Part shown: piece by piece, positions 17,757 to 29,201 of the stretch
How positions within the stretch are numbered: the first letter of the stretch is position 1
How the letters are laid out: the number at the start of each line of letters is the position of its first letter
Assembly: GCA_025059715.1 (NCBI GenBank)
Contig: JANXCE010000013.1
Location: forward strand, 1-51,067
DNA: 51,067 nt
Reading direction: 5' to 3'
DNA from: Caldimicrobium sp.
GTDB lineage: Bacteria; Desulfobacterota; Thermodesulfobacteria; Thermodesulfobacteriales; Thermodesulfobacteriaceae
The notes under the pieces: generated by a model
What the model was told of the DNA's origin: nothing
Seen by the model: only the letters and a program-made list of their open reading frames with translations
The model's database searches: none
Made by a program: the position numbers and the translations under genes

Positions 17757-18745
17757 GGAAGGCTCTCCAGTGTCTTTTTGAAGGTTTTAAGAAATTCCGA
17801 AAGGGATATTCCCTCGATACTAAAACCACAGGCATATTTATGGCCCCCACCATTAAATATTCTGGCAATCCTTAGGGCTTCAAAGGGAGCTTTACTTCGT
17901 AAGCTTACCTTAATTAAATTCTTTCCCACCTCTTTGACTAAAGCAGAAAGTATGACGCCCTTAATACTTCTAAGGTATCCTGCTAAATCGTTCAAACTCT
18001 CTTCGCCCCCCAACCTCTGAAAGTCCTCCCAGGTGAGATAAGACAGAGCAAAGGCTCCATCTTTTAAAAACTCTACCCTCTCTAACACAAGTTTAAGAAA
18101 TTTAACTTGAGATAGGGGTATATTTTCATAAAGGGTTTGAGCAATATAGGAGGGTCTTGCTCCAAGCTTCATTAGGTCGTAAGCTACTTTAAAGAGATCC
18201 CCCCTCACATTTTCATAGCGAAAGCTTCCTGTATCGTAGTAAATACCAGCTAAGAGGTTCTCTGCAACCTGAGGAGTAAGGGGAATTTTAGCCCTCTTTA
18301 AAAAACGATAAAAAAGTGAAGAGGTTGAAGCTTCTTGAGGGTCAACTATCCAATAGGTTTTCCCTTGAAATAGACTCTCACAATCTTCCTTTTGATGATG
18401 ATCAAATACGATTGCACTTCTTGTTTGCTTTATTTTAGCCTTTATTCTTTCATCAATCCTTCTTTCGCAGCTGGCATCAAACAACACAATTAGATCTACT
18501 TCTAAAGAATCAGGAACAACCTCAGGCTTTATTAGACTTTGATAGCCATGAAGAAAGGAGGCATTTTCGGGTATCTTTTCTACAATGGGAAAAACCCTTT
18601 TTTGCGGAAAAAGAAGTTTAAAGGATAGCATACAGGATAAACCATCAATATCGGGATTTTGATGGGTTAACAATATTATTGTATGAGCTTCTTCCAGTAG
18701 TTTATGAGCTTCTTCCAGTAGTTTAAGCAGGGCTTTTTTAGCCAT
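17753..18745 (-). CDS. nrnA: DHH-family phosphoesterase (NrnA-like oligoribonuclease / pAp phosphatase)
   Basis: 330 residues. Metal ligands sit in TIILLTHQNPDIDGLSCML (near 25-43), VLFDASCERR, VFDHHQKED (the DHH box) and GIYYDTGSFRYENV. The C-terminal DHHA1 domain has NGGGHKYACGFSIEG. Family members degrade short RNA oligomers and dephosphorylate pAp. The N-terminus contains LLEEAHKLLEEAH, coded by a perfect 21-base tandem duplication (18683-18724). It shares one base with rbfA. Confidence 0.9.
   Translation of the reverse strand: MAKKALLKLLEEAHKLLEEAHTIILLTHQNPDIDGLSCMLSFKLLFPQKRVFPIVEKIPENASFLHGYQSLIKPEVVPDSLEVDLIVLFDASCERRIDERIKAKIKQTRSAIVFDHHQKEDCESLFQGKTYWIVDPQEASTSSLFYRFLKRAKIPLTPQVAENLLAGIYYDTGSFRYENVRGDLFKVAYDLMKLGARPSYIAQTLYENIPLSQVKFLKLVLERVEFLKDGAFALSYLTWEDFQRLGGEESLNDLAGYLRSIKGVILSALVKEVGKNLIKVSLRSKAPFEALRIARIFNGGGHKYACGFSIEGISLSEFLKTFKKTLESLP
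18683..18724. repeat. Perfect 2 x 21-bp tandem duplication in nrnA
   Basis: Units 18683-18703 and 18704-18724 are identical. They add seven residues in frame to the helix before the DHH core. Their identity suggests a recent slip event. Confidence 0.9.
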
Positions 18746-19086
18746 TATTTTTCTTTCTTAATTTTTTCTAAGAGCTCGAGCAAGCGCCTTTCTTCCTCTT
18801 CCGAAGTATCAATCTTGAATTCTATATCAGGCATAAATTTCAATGTTATCTTTTTAGAAAGTAATTTTTTTATATAACCCTTAGATTGATTTAAAGCGTT
18901 TTCTACCTCTTTAGGATCTGCAGAAAATACTCGAAAATATACGGTTGCCTTTCTAAGGTCTCCTCCAATTCGAATTTCAGTGATACTCAAGAAATTCTTA
19001 AAGAGGGGATTGTTAAGTTCATATAAAATAATTTCTGAAAGGGCTTCTCTTAGAAGGCTTGCCACTTTTTCAGAGCGTCTTGTCAC
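18745..19086 (-). CDS. rbfA: Ribosome-binding factor A
   Basis: 113 residues with the KH-like fold of RbfA: TRRSEKVASLLREALSEII at the start, LSITEIRIGGDLRKATVYFRVF in the middle and KFMPDIEFKIDTSEEEERR near the end. It assists 30S maturation at the 16S 5' helix and is important in cold adaptation in other bacteria. It lies between DUF503 and nrnA in the infB operon. Confidence 0.93.
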   Translation of the reverse strand: MTRRSEKVASLLREALSEIILYELNNPLFKNFLSITEIRIGGDLRKATVYFRVFSADPKEVENALNQSKGYIKKLLSKKITLKFMPDIEFKIDTSEEEERRLLELLEKIKKEK

Positions 19087-19097
19087 TTAATAATCCT

Positions 19098-19388
19098 TTA
19101 GTAGTCTAAAAAATCGACTTCCGCCTTAACTATTTCAAGGGTGCTATTTCTTTGAATAAAATCGAGAATGGAGGTTAGCTTACTATCTACAAAGGCTCGA
19201 TCCCTTCCAACTACACTAAATCCAATTATGGCGCTTTGCCAAAGATCGTGCCCGTCCACTTCCGCAAGAGAAATTCTCTTAAAGTTTGCTTCAATTTTTT
19301 GTATTAGTGCCCGCAAAATTTGTCTTTTTGCCTTTAATGAATTAGGTTCAGGAATAAAGAGTTCTACTTTAGCCACACCCACAACCAT
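19098..19388 (-). CDS. DUF503 family protein (YlxP-like)
   Basis: 96 residues: MVVGVAKVELFIPEPNSLKAKRQ at the start and IEANFKRISLAEVDGHDLWQ in the middle are clear DUF503 marks. The family is regularly encoded between infB and rbfA, as here (2 bases after infB, 9 bases before rbfA), and is suspected to act in ribosome assembly. The precise function is unknown. Confidence 0.9.
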   Translation of the reverse strand: MVVGVAKVELFIPEPNSLKAKRQILRALIQKIEANFKRISLAEVDGHDLWQSAIIGFSVVGRDRAFVDSKLTSILDFIQRNSTLEIVKAEVDFLDY

Positions 19389-19390
19389 AA

Positions 19391-21928
19391 CTATAAGATT
19401 TGGGCTACCTCTCTAATTTCGAAGGTCTCTAAGAGATCTCCTTCCTTAACATCGTTAAAGTTTTCTATTTTAATTCCACATTCATATCCTGCGGAAACTT
19501 CTCTTACATCTTCCTTGAATCGTTTAAGACTGGCAATCTTTCCTGTATAAATTACCACTCCATCTCTTATAACTCTTATTTTGTGATTTCTATTAACTAT
19601 GCCTTCTTTCACATAGCACCCTGCAACCACACCAACCTTAGGCACCTTAAAGGTAGCTCTTACCTCGGCAACACCGCCAATTACTTCTTCCAGTTTAGGC
19701 TCAAGGAGTCCCACCATAGCCTTTTTAATGTCCTCAAGAAGATGATATATAACATCATAAAATCTAATATCAACTCCCTCTTTTTTAGCAATTTCTTTAG
19801 CTTGTGAAGTGGGTTTCACGTTAAAGCCGATTACTATTGCCTCAGAAGCGGAAGCCAACATGACATCACTCTCGCTAATTGCTCCCACCCCAGATCTAAT
19901 GACATTGACCTTAACTTTTTCTGTGCTTAATTTTTGAAGGGAATTTTGAATGGCTTCTAAGGTGCCTTGGGTATCTCCCTTCAAAACAATTTTTAGTTCC
20001 TTGAGTTCTCCTTCTTTTAGTTTTTCAAAGACCCTTTCAAGGCTTATTTTAGCAGCTTTGGCGGACTCTGCTTCTCGGGCTTTCCTTTGGCGGTATTCTG
20101 CTACTTTTCTCGCTTTTTCTTCGTCTTCTATAACAAAGAAATCATCCCCCGCAGAAGGTAATTCCTCAAATCCCAGTATTTCTACTGGAGTTGCTGGTGT
20201 GGCGAACTTAACCCTGTTTCCCAGACAGTCAAACATGGCTCTAACTCTGCCGTAGGTGTTTCCACTGACAAAAACATCTCCTTCCTTAAGAGTTCCCTCT
20301 TGGATTAGAATAGTAGCTACCGCTCCTCTCCCTTTATCTACTTTGGTCTCTATAACTCTTCCTCTTGCAGGTCTTTCGTAAGCAGCCTTTAAATCTAAAA
20401 CCTCTGCTTGAAGTAAGACTAACTCTAAGAGTTCCTCAATGCCTATTCTGTTTCTGGCAGAAATCTCCGCCATAAGCGTATCTCCACCCCATTCCTCAGG
20501 AACTAATCCCAGTTCAGCTAATTGAGCCTTAACTCTCTCCGGATTAGCATTGGGTTTATCAATTTTGTTTATAGCAACAACTATGGGAACTCCTGCTGCT
20601 TTGGCATGTTCGATGGCCTCTTTTGTCTGCTCCATCACTCCGTCATCCGCTGCTACAACAAGAATAACAATATCTGTGACTTGCGCACCCCTTGCCCTCA
20701 TAGAAGTGAAGGCCTCATGTCCTGGAGTGTCAATAAAGGTTATTTGCTTGTTATTTTCTAAGGTTACCGTATAAGCGCCAATGTGTTGAGTTATCCCCCC
20801 TGCCTCTCTGCTGACCACATCGGTTTTTCTAATAGCGTCAAGCAGAGTGGTTTTACCATGATCCACATGCCCCATAACCGTAACCACTGGAGGTCTCGGC
20901 TTTAACTCCTCTGGCGATGGGGGTATATATTGTAAAAGAATTTCCTCTTCTAAAGTAGCTCTCTCTATTTGATATCCAAATTCATCTGCCAAAATGGCGG
21001 CGGTATCTGGATCTATAGATTGAGTAATTGTAAGAGGCATTCCCAACTGAAGGGCTTTTTTGATAAGGTCGCCAACTTTTACCCCCATAAGTTTAGCTAA
21101 CTCACCCACTTGGATGGACTCGTATATCTTTATTTTTCTCTCTTTTGGAGGTAGCGTTGCCGGACGCTCTGAAACCTTCTCTTTTTTAATTGGAGGTTTT
21201 ACAATCTCCCTTGCCTCAATCTCTTCAGGTAATTCCTCAAATAGAGATTCCACCTCTTCTTCAAAGAACTCTTCAAATTCTTCTCTTCTACCTCTTTTAA
21301 AACTGGTAGCTTTTTTCTTTGGTTTTTTTCTTTCCTCTATACCCTCAGTCTCTTTTCTCTTCTTTTTGATTTCTTCTTTCTCTGGTAAGGGAGGAATCTC
21401 CGTAATTATAGGTTTTGTTTCCACCAAAGTGGGCTTACTACGCCATGGCTTCTCCTTCCTGGGCTTAAATTCTGTGACCACTCGGCGTTCGACCTGAGCT
21501 TCCTCCACAGGTAAAGCTCCTTCTATTGAAGGTGGCACTTCCTCTGAGGGTTTTTCTGCAAGGGACTTTTCTTCAAAGATGAGAATTTCCTCTGGCTCAG
21601 GTCCTTTTGGGGGAACTTCCTCTACCTTGGGTTCTTCTTTTATTTCTGCTTTCTTCTTTACAATTAGCTTCTTTTTTTTGGGTGCTTCAACTTCTAATGG
21701 GAGGTGCTCCGGTGAGATTACAGAAGGCTCTTCTTTTTTCATCTCCTCTTTTTTTATCACAATAACTTCTCTCTTAGTAAAGAGCCTTCTGATTTCCTCC
21801 CCTTCATTTTCCGTAACAGTAGAGTTAATAGACTTATAAAAATATCCCTTTTCTCGTAACTTCAGTAATAATTCCTTAGGATCTAATCTTAATTCGCTGG
21901 CTAAATCTGCTATTCTAAGTTTACCCAT
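19391..21928 (-). CDS. infB: Translation initiation factor IF-2
   Basis: 845 residues. The IF2 N-terminal domain ([26 protein letters not shown]) is followed by a long Lys/Glu/Pro-rich linker up to about 260, then a second N-domain ([20 protein letters not shown]). The GTPase shows [19 protein letters not shown] near 356, [16 protein letters not shown] and [11 protein letters not shown]-terminal domains II-IV follow. The start has GAGGAGAT upstream. It heads the operon; kdsB diverges from it across about 100 bases. Confidence 0.97.
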   Translation of the reverse strand: MGKLRIADLASELRLDPKELLLKLREKGYFYKSINSTVTENEGEEIRRLFTKREVIVIKKEEMKKEEPSVISPEHLPLEVEAPKKKKLIVKKKAEIKEEPKVEEVPPKGPEPEEILIFEEKSLAEKPSEEVPPSIEGALPVEEAQVERRVVTEFKPRKEKPWRSKPTLVETKPIITEIPPLPEKEEIKKKRKETEGIEERKKPKKKATSFKRGRREEFEEFFEEEVESLFEELPEEIEAREIVKPPIKKEKVSERPATLPPKERKIKIYESIQVGELAKLMGVKVGDLIKKALQLGMPLTITQSIDPDTAAILADEFGYQIERATLEEEILLQYIPPSPEELKPRPPVVTVMGHVDHGKTTLLDAIRKTDVVSREAGGITQHIGAYTVTLENNKQITFIDTPGHEAFTSMRARGAQVTDIVILVVAADDGVMEQTKEAIEHAKAAGVPIVVAINKIDKPNANPERVKAQLAELGLVPEEWGGDTLMAEISARNRIGIEELLELVLLQAEVLDLKAAYERPARGRVIETKVDKGRGAVATILIQEGTLKEGDVFVSGNTYGRVRAMFDCLGNRVKFATPATPVEILGFEELPSAGDDFFVIEDEEKARKVAEYRQRKAREAESAKAAKISLERVFEKLKEGELKELKIVLKGDTQGTLEAIQNSLQKLSTEKVKVNVIRSGVGAISESDVMLASASEAIVIGFNVKPTSQAKEIAKKEGVDIRFYDVIYHLLEDIKKAMVGLLEPKLEEVIGGVAEVRATFKVPKVGVVAGCYVKEGIVNRNHKIRVIRDGVVIYTGKIASLKRFKEDVREVSAGYECGIKIENFNDVKEGDLLETFEIREVAQIL

Positions 21929-22031
21929 AAAAATTTATATCTCCTCGAAAAGTTTTATTAATCTTAATCTTAAAGCGCCAAAATTCAAGGGCTATCTTTC
22001 CATTTTTGAAGAATAGATTATTATTGTAATT

Positions 22032-22763
22032 ATGAGAAAGGTAATTGTAATTCCAGTTCGTTATGGTTCAACTCGCTTTCCCGGTAAACCCTTAGTCCAC
22101 CTCCATGGTAAACCCCTAATTCAATGGGTTTATGAATGCGCCTTAAAAAGTGATATTAGGGAGATTTATGTAGCAACTGATGATAAACGTATCTTTGATA
22201 CTGTGATAAATTTTGGTGGCAAAGCTGTGCTTACTGGAGAGCATCCTTCAGGCACCGATAGAGTTGCGGAGGCGGTAAACATTTTAGGTTTTTCTAAAGA
22301 GGATCTTATCATCAATCTTCAAGGAGATCAGCCTTTTTTCCCTGCGGAATATTTTCCCCTCCTTCTTCAGCCCTTGCTTCTCAATCCCGAAATTCCCATG
22401 GCTACTCTGGCGACCCCTATAAGAGACAAAAAAGATCTGGAAAATCCCAATAAAGTGAAGGTTGTTGTTGATCGAAGTGGTCGAGCATTATACTTCTCTC
22501 GAAGTCCTATTCCCTACTTTAGACCTCCTGGCAAAGAACCTGTATATCTAAAACACCTGGGAGTTTATGCTTTTAGAAAGTTTTTTTTAGATGACTTTGT
22601 GAAACTTCCTCAAGGAGATCTGGAAAAGGCGGAAAAATTAGAACAATTGAGAGCCTTAGAATATGGATTTACCATTGCAGTTAGTTTAGCACCTCAGGAT
22701 ATTCCTGAAGTGAACACTCCAGAAGACTTGGAACTCTTAAAGACTTATCTGAGGGTCCCATGA
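22032..22763 (+). CDS. kdsB: 3-deoxy-manno-octulosonate cytidylyltransferase (CMP-KDO synthetase)
   Basis: Activates KDO with CTP for lipid A core synthesis, so it marks an LPS-making cell. The 243 residues contain VIPVRYGSTRFPGKPL, the nucleotide-binding start, ATDDKRI, TGEHPSGTDRVAE, NLQGDQPF and HLGVYAFRK. There is no clear Shine-Dalgarno before the ATG; a leaderless or short-leader message is possible. Overlaps the next gene by 4 bases. Confidence 0.95.
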   Translation: MRKVIVIPVRYGSTRFPGKPLVHLHGKPLIQWVYECALKSDIREIYVATDDKRIFDTVINFGGKAVLTGEHPSGTDRVAEAVNILGFSKEDLIINLQGDQPFFPAEYFPLLLQPLLLNPEIPMATLATPIRDKKDLENPNKVKVVVDRSGRALYFSRSPIPYFRPPGKEPVYLKHLGVYAFRKFFLDDFVKLPQGDLEKAEKLEQLRALEYGFTIAVSLAPQDIPEVNTPEDLELLKTYLRVP

Positions 22764-23575
22764 AGAGAGAGCCTGTAGTAGCAGGTTATTTTTATCCTGG
22801 AAAAAGGGAAACTCTATTAACTAATTTAAGGGAATTAATAATTTTTGAGGATCTTAAGATTTCAGCTCTGGGAATTGTGGTGCCCCACGCTGGATATGTT
22901 TATTCGGGAAAAGTAGCTGGTAAGGTATATGGGAGGATTGAACCTCCAGATACCGCTATTATCTTAGGACCTAATCATACTGGTTTGGGTTGTAGAGTGG
23001 CTCTTTTTCCTGAGGGTAGCTTTTTAACACCCTTAGGGGAAACTCCAATAGACAGAGATTTACTACTTCTGATAACTGAAGAAACACCCTTTACAACCTT
23101 GGATGTCTTAGCCCATTTAAAGGAGCATTCTCTTGAAGTGCAAGTGCCCTTTCTTCAATTTCTGAATCCGGAAATAAAAATAGTAGCCCTTACTCTAAGA
23201 GATCTTGCCTTGGAAGAGATAAGAAAAATAGGAGAGGGGTTATCTAAAGCTATAAACCGGTATAAGGAAATTAGCGGTAAAAATGTTCTGTTGATAGCAA
23301 GTTCAGATTTTTCTCACTATGAACCCCATACAGAGGCTCAAAACAAGGATAGATTGGCTATAGAGGCAATTCTTAAGCTCTCGGAGAGGGAACTTTTGGA
23401 GGTAGTGAGTAGGGAGAGGATTTCTATGTGTGGCGTATTTCCAGTGGCAGTGCTCTTAGTTACATGTAAAAGCTTAGGGGCTAAAGAGGCCCATTTGATT
23501 GAGTATAAAACCTCAGGTGACATAACAGGTGATTATTACTCAGTAGTTGGGTATGCTGGAATAATAATTCAGTGA
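22760..23575 (+). CDS. MEMO1 family protein (AmmeMemoRadiSam system protein B)
   Basis: 271 residues. Family blocks: VAGYFYPGKRETLLTNL, GIVVPHAGYVYSGKVAGKVY, ILGPNHTGLG, HSLEVQVPFLQFLNP, IASSDFSHYEPHTEAQNKD and MCGVFPVAVLL. The His residues in PHAGY, PNHTG and HSLEVQ match the metal-site positions of this fold. It often accompanies a radical SAM protein and an AMMECR1 protein, but neither is beside it here. The function is not settled in bacteria. Confidence 0.88.
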   Translation: MKREPVVAGYFYPGKRETLLTNLRELIIFEDLKISALGIVVPHAGYVYSGKVAGKVYGRIEPPDTAIILGPNHTGLGCRVALFPEGSFLTPLGETPIDRDLLLLITEETPFTTLDVLAHLKEHSLEVQVPFLQFLNPEIKIVALTLRDLALEEIRKIGEGLSKAINRYKEISGKNVLLIASSDFSHYEPHTEAQNKDRLAIEAILKLSERELLEVVSRERISMCGVFPVAVLLVTCKSLGAKEAHLIEYKTSGDITGDYYSVVGYAGIIIQ

Positions 23576-23588
23576 GGATGTTTAAAAT

Positions 23589-24986
23589 ATGGTTGTAACA
23601 AGATTTCCTCCCAGCCCCACCGGACATCTTCACTTAGGTGGCGCAAGAACAGCTCTTTTTAATTATCTTTTTGCAAGACACCAAGGAGGAAAGTTTATTC
23701 TTCGTTTTGAAGACACAGATAAAGAGCGTTCCAAAGAAGAATATGTGGAATCCATAATATCTGCTTTAGAATGGCTTGGCCTTAAATGGGATGAGGGGCC
23801 TTATTTTCAGAGTAAGAGATTTTCGCTGTATCAGGAATATGCCCAAAGGCTTTATGAAGAGGGCAAAGCCTACTACTGTGAATGTTCTAAAGAGCTTTTA
23901 GAGGCCAGAAAAAAGGAACTGCAGGAGAGGGGTTTAAAGACACGATATGATGGAACTTGTAGAGATAAGAATCTTTCTCCAGCTCCCGGCAGGGCCTTAA
24001 GAATAAAGATTCCCGAAATTAGTGAAATCATCTTTGATGATCTTCTGAGGGGAAAAATTGTTTTTCCACCTGATGAGGTAGATGATTTTATAATACTTCG
24101 TTCTGACGGAAGTCCCACTTACCAGTTTGCCGTGGTAGTAGATGACATAACCATGGGAATAACCCATGTTATCCGAGGAGACGATCATATATCTAATACT
24201 CCCAAACAGCTTGTGATCTATCGTGCTTTGGGGGTAGATCCTCCTCTTTTTGCCCACATTCCCATGGTCCTCGGACCTGATGGAAATAGGCTTTCTAAAA
24301 GGCATGGAGCCAGGTCAATTTTGGAGTATAAAGAGGAGGGCTATTTGCCTCAAGCCATAATTAACTATCTTGCAAGACTTGGATGGGGCTACGGAGATCA
24401 AGAGTATTTCACAATGGAAGAACTAATTGAAAAATTTGACTTGCAAAAAGTTAATTTAGCTCCTGCCAGATTTGATCCAGAAAAGCTCCTTGCCTTCAAT
24501 GGCTACTGGATAAGAACTATACCTACTGAAGAGCTTCTTCCCCACTTAAAACCCTTCCTTACTAATTACCCCTTTCAAAAGTATTCTGAGGATTATCTTA
24601 TCAAGATATTAGAAAGCATTAAGCCAAGAGTTAAAACTCTTAAAGAAATGGCGGAAATGATGGATTTTTATTTTTTCGAGGAACTTTCTTACGAGAAGGA
24701 GCTCTTGGAGAAATACATACCTCCTAAAATAAAGGAAGTTTTAAAGAGGCTTTTTCAAGATCTCAATATCTTCAATTTTGAAGATGAAAAAAGTTTAGAG
24801 TTACAATTTAGAGAACTTGCGGAGAAAGAGGGAATAAAATTAAGGGATTTAGCACAAGCCTTAAGAATAGCACTTACTGGAAAGCCCATAAGTCCCCCCC
24901 TCTTTGAAGTCATGAAGTGTCTTGGGAGGGAGAGGGTAAAGGCAAGGATTGAGAGAGTTATAAAATTAAGAGAGGAGGTAGAATAA
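23589..24986 (+). CDS. gltX: Glutamyl-tRNA synthetase
   Basis: 465 residues, class I. The HIGH region is FPPSPTGHLHLGGARTALFNYL at the N-terminus; the KMSKS equivalent is NRLSKRHGA near residue 233. RFEDTDKERS, DDHISNTPKQ and YQFAVVVDD are family blocks. The zinc-binding type Cys residues (YCECS near 96, CRDKNLSP) are present. Its stop is 1 base before the next small gene. Whether it is discriminating or non-discriminating cannot be told by eye. Confidence 0.95.
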   Translation: MVVTRFPPSPTGHLHLGGARTALFNYLFARHQGGKFILRFEDTDKERSKEEYVESIISALEWLGLKWDEGPYFQSKRFSLYQEYAQRLYEEGKAYYCECSKELLEARKKELQERGLKTRYDGTCRDKNLSPAPGRALRIKIPEISEIIFDDLLRGKIVFPPDEVDDFIILRSDGSPTYQFAVVVDDITMGITHVIRGDDHISNTPKQLVIYRALGVDPPLFAHIPMVLGPDGNRLSKRHGARSILEYKEEGYLPQAIINYLARLGWGYGDQEYFTMEELIEKFDLQKVNLAPARFDPEKLLAFNGYWIRTIPTEELLPHLKPFLTNYPFQKYSEDYLIKILESIKPRVKTLKEMAEMMDFYFFEELSYEKELLEKYIPPKIKEVLKRLFQDLNIFNFEDEKSLELQFRELAEKEGIKLRDLAQALRIALTGKPISPPLFEVMKCLGRERVKARIERVIKLREEVE

Positions 24987-24987
24987 A

Positions 24988-25170
24988 ATGACAGACTTAT
25001 TTGTTATTTTTGGCTTAGTGATAAGTTTAATTATTCTGACCAGGTTGCTTTATACCAAAGGTAAACTCCCTGTCTGAGATATTCCAAGTTCCTCCCAGGG
25101 TGGGGTGAAGAATAATAAATGTCAGGGCGTATGTGAGAGTGATCCTCAGAGAGAAAATACTTTAAAGTAA
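24988..25170 (+). CDS. Candidate small membrane selenoprotein with in-frame TGA at codon 30
   Basis: An ATG with a strong Shine-Dalgarno (AGGAGGT, 24973-24979) opens MTDLFVIFGLVISLIILTRL, one transmembrane helix, then LYTKGKLPV and TGA (25075-25077). The same frame continues DIPSSSQGGVKNNKCQGVCE and ends TAA at 25168-25170. If the TGA is read as selenocysteine the protein has 60 residues: an N-terminal helix, Sec30 and a CxxxC pair (KCQGVC) 15 residues later. The longer reading packs tightly between gltX (1 base) and trpS (20 bases), as elsewhere in this genome; the short reading leaves a 113-base gap. A SECIS-like hairpin follows the TGA. If recoding is wrong, the gene is the 29-residue ORF 24988-25077. 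No family recognised. Confidence 0.5.
25089..25109 (+). promoter_or_regulatory. Possible bacterial SECIS hairpin after the TGA
   Basis: RNA arms UUCCUCCC and GGGGUGAA pair as U-A, U-A, C-G, one C/U mismatch, U-G, then three C-G, closing a five-base loop AGGGU (25097-25101). The loop begins 19 nucleotides after the TGA; known bacterial SECIS loops lie about 16-37 nucleotides after it and have a G in the first two loop positions. The E. coli fdhF element likewise has an irregular U in the 5' arm and an AGGU-type loop. By-eye folding only. Confidence 0.45.
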
Positions 25171-25190
25171 GGGATAGAAACTCTTAGGTT

Positions 25191-28305
<3,115 letters not shown>

Positions 28306-28389
28306 TCACTCCTTCTTTATCTTAATCCTTCAATAGTTATTTTAGTAAGTCTTTCCCTTTTTCAGAAGATTACTTTCTTACGCTATTTT

Positions 28390-28416
28390 TTTATAGAAAT
28401 TTGTTCCAAAAGTCAA
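28390..28416 (-). promoter_or_regulatory. Possible promoter of ligA beside mobile-element debris
   Basis: Reverse strand TTGACT (28411-28416) and TATAAA (28390-28395) are separated by 15 bases, shorter than ideal. The -35 is adjacent to the degenerate element that follows. Confidence 0.3.
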
Positions 28417-28428
28417 GAGGAAAGGAGA

Positions 28429-29165
28429 TGACCCCTAATTTTGGACCACTAAAAAGTTGCAGCACTTCATTTTTAAATACCCTCCTATCCAAATATTCCA
28501 TTCTCAATACCCTATGGGAACTCTCTATATGACCTTTGTGGTAGGATTCTCTTAAGATGAATTACCTCCTCTTGGTCTTTAGATTTAAGCCCCATACTCC
28601 ATAAAATATATGCCCTAAATGCTCATCTACATTCTTTTCCGTTAAACCAAAATCAACCAATGCTTAAAGCACATATATGAGAAAATACCTATCTGTTGAG
28701 TCCTCCTTCCGTTCATAGCCTTAATACCTTCTTATGACTTCCTTGACTGCCCTTACCCCTAAGTCAAAAGGACTAATTTCCTCTATTTTAGTCTGAACAC
28801 CATATAACCGTGCCTCTTTTATTTCCTTATCTTTTGACTCTATTTCTTTTTTTGGTAACAGAAAGCTGAAGGAAGGGAGTGTTTCCTTGTTTGTATTGCA
28901 GGCTCTTTGTGCGGGGATAACCTTTTTAAGTTATGTCTCTTTCGGTTTCAAAAGTTCATAGTTCTTTGAGAGGCTTAATAGGAGCCCTTATATTTTAGTT
29001 TCTATTCGGTGAGGGTTTATTTGGCAATTTATTTTCAAAGAGGATAAGGCGAAGCTAAAAAAATTCAAGGAAAAGTTTGAGAAGGAGAGGTTGGGAGAAG
29101 GAGTAAAATTATCAGAGAATTAGGGAAGATGAGGTAGGATTAGAGTAACCTATCAAAAAGCTTCA
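28429..29165. mobile_element. Debris of one or more transposable elements between ligA and lnt
   Basis: No intact gene. On the reverse strand, conceptual translation across stops gives GHIESSHRVLRMEYLDRRVF near 28520-28460, like the end of an integrase-type transposase, and further up SPFDLGVRAVKEVIRRY and DFGLTEKNVDEHLGHIF. The forward strand near 29025-29120 reads FKEDKAKLKKFKEKFEKERL. The edge sequence TGACCCCTAATTTTGGACCA (28429-28448) looks like an insertion-sequence terminus. The family was not identified. Confidence 0.45.
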
Positions 29166-29201
29166 TGTTTATCTCCAGAAAAGGGATAAGACTTACGGCA
29201 T

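Noticed and set aside
25078-25190. T-box, Trp leader peptide or riboswitch upstream of trpS
   Set aside because: No Trp codon cluster, no T-box motif and no terminator hairpin; the stretch is better explained as continuation of the TGA-containing frame.
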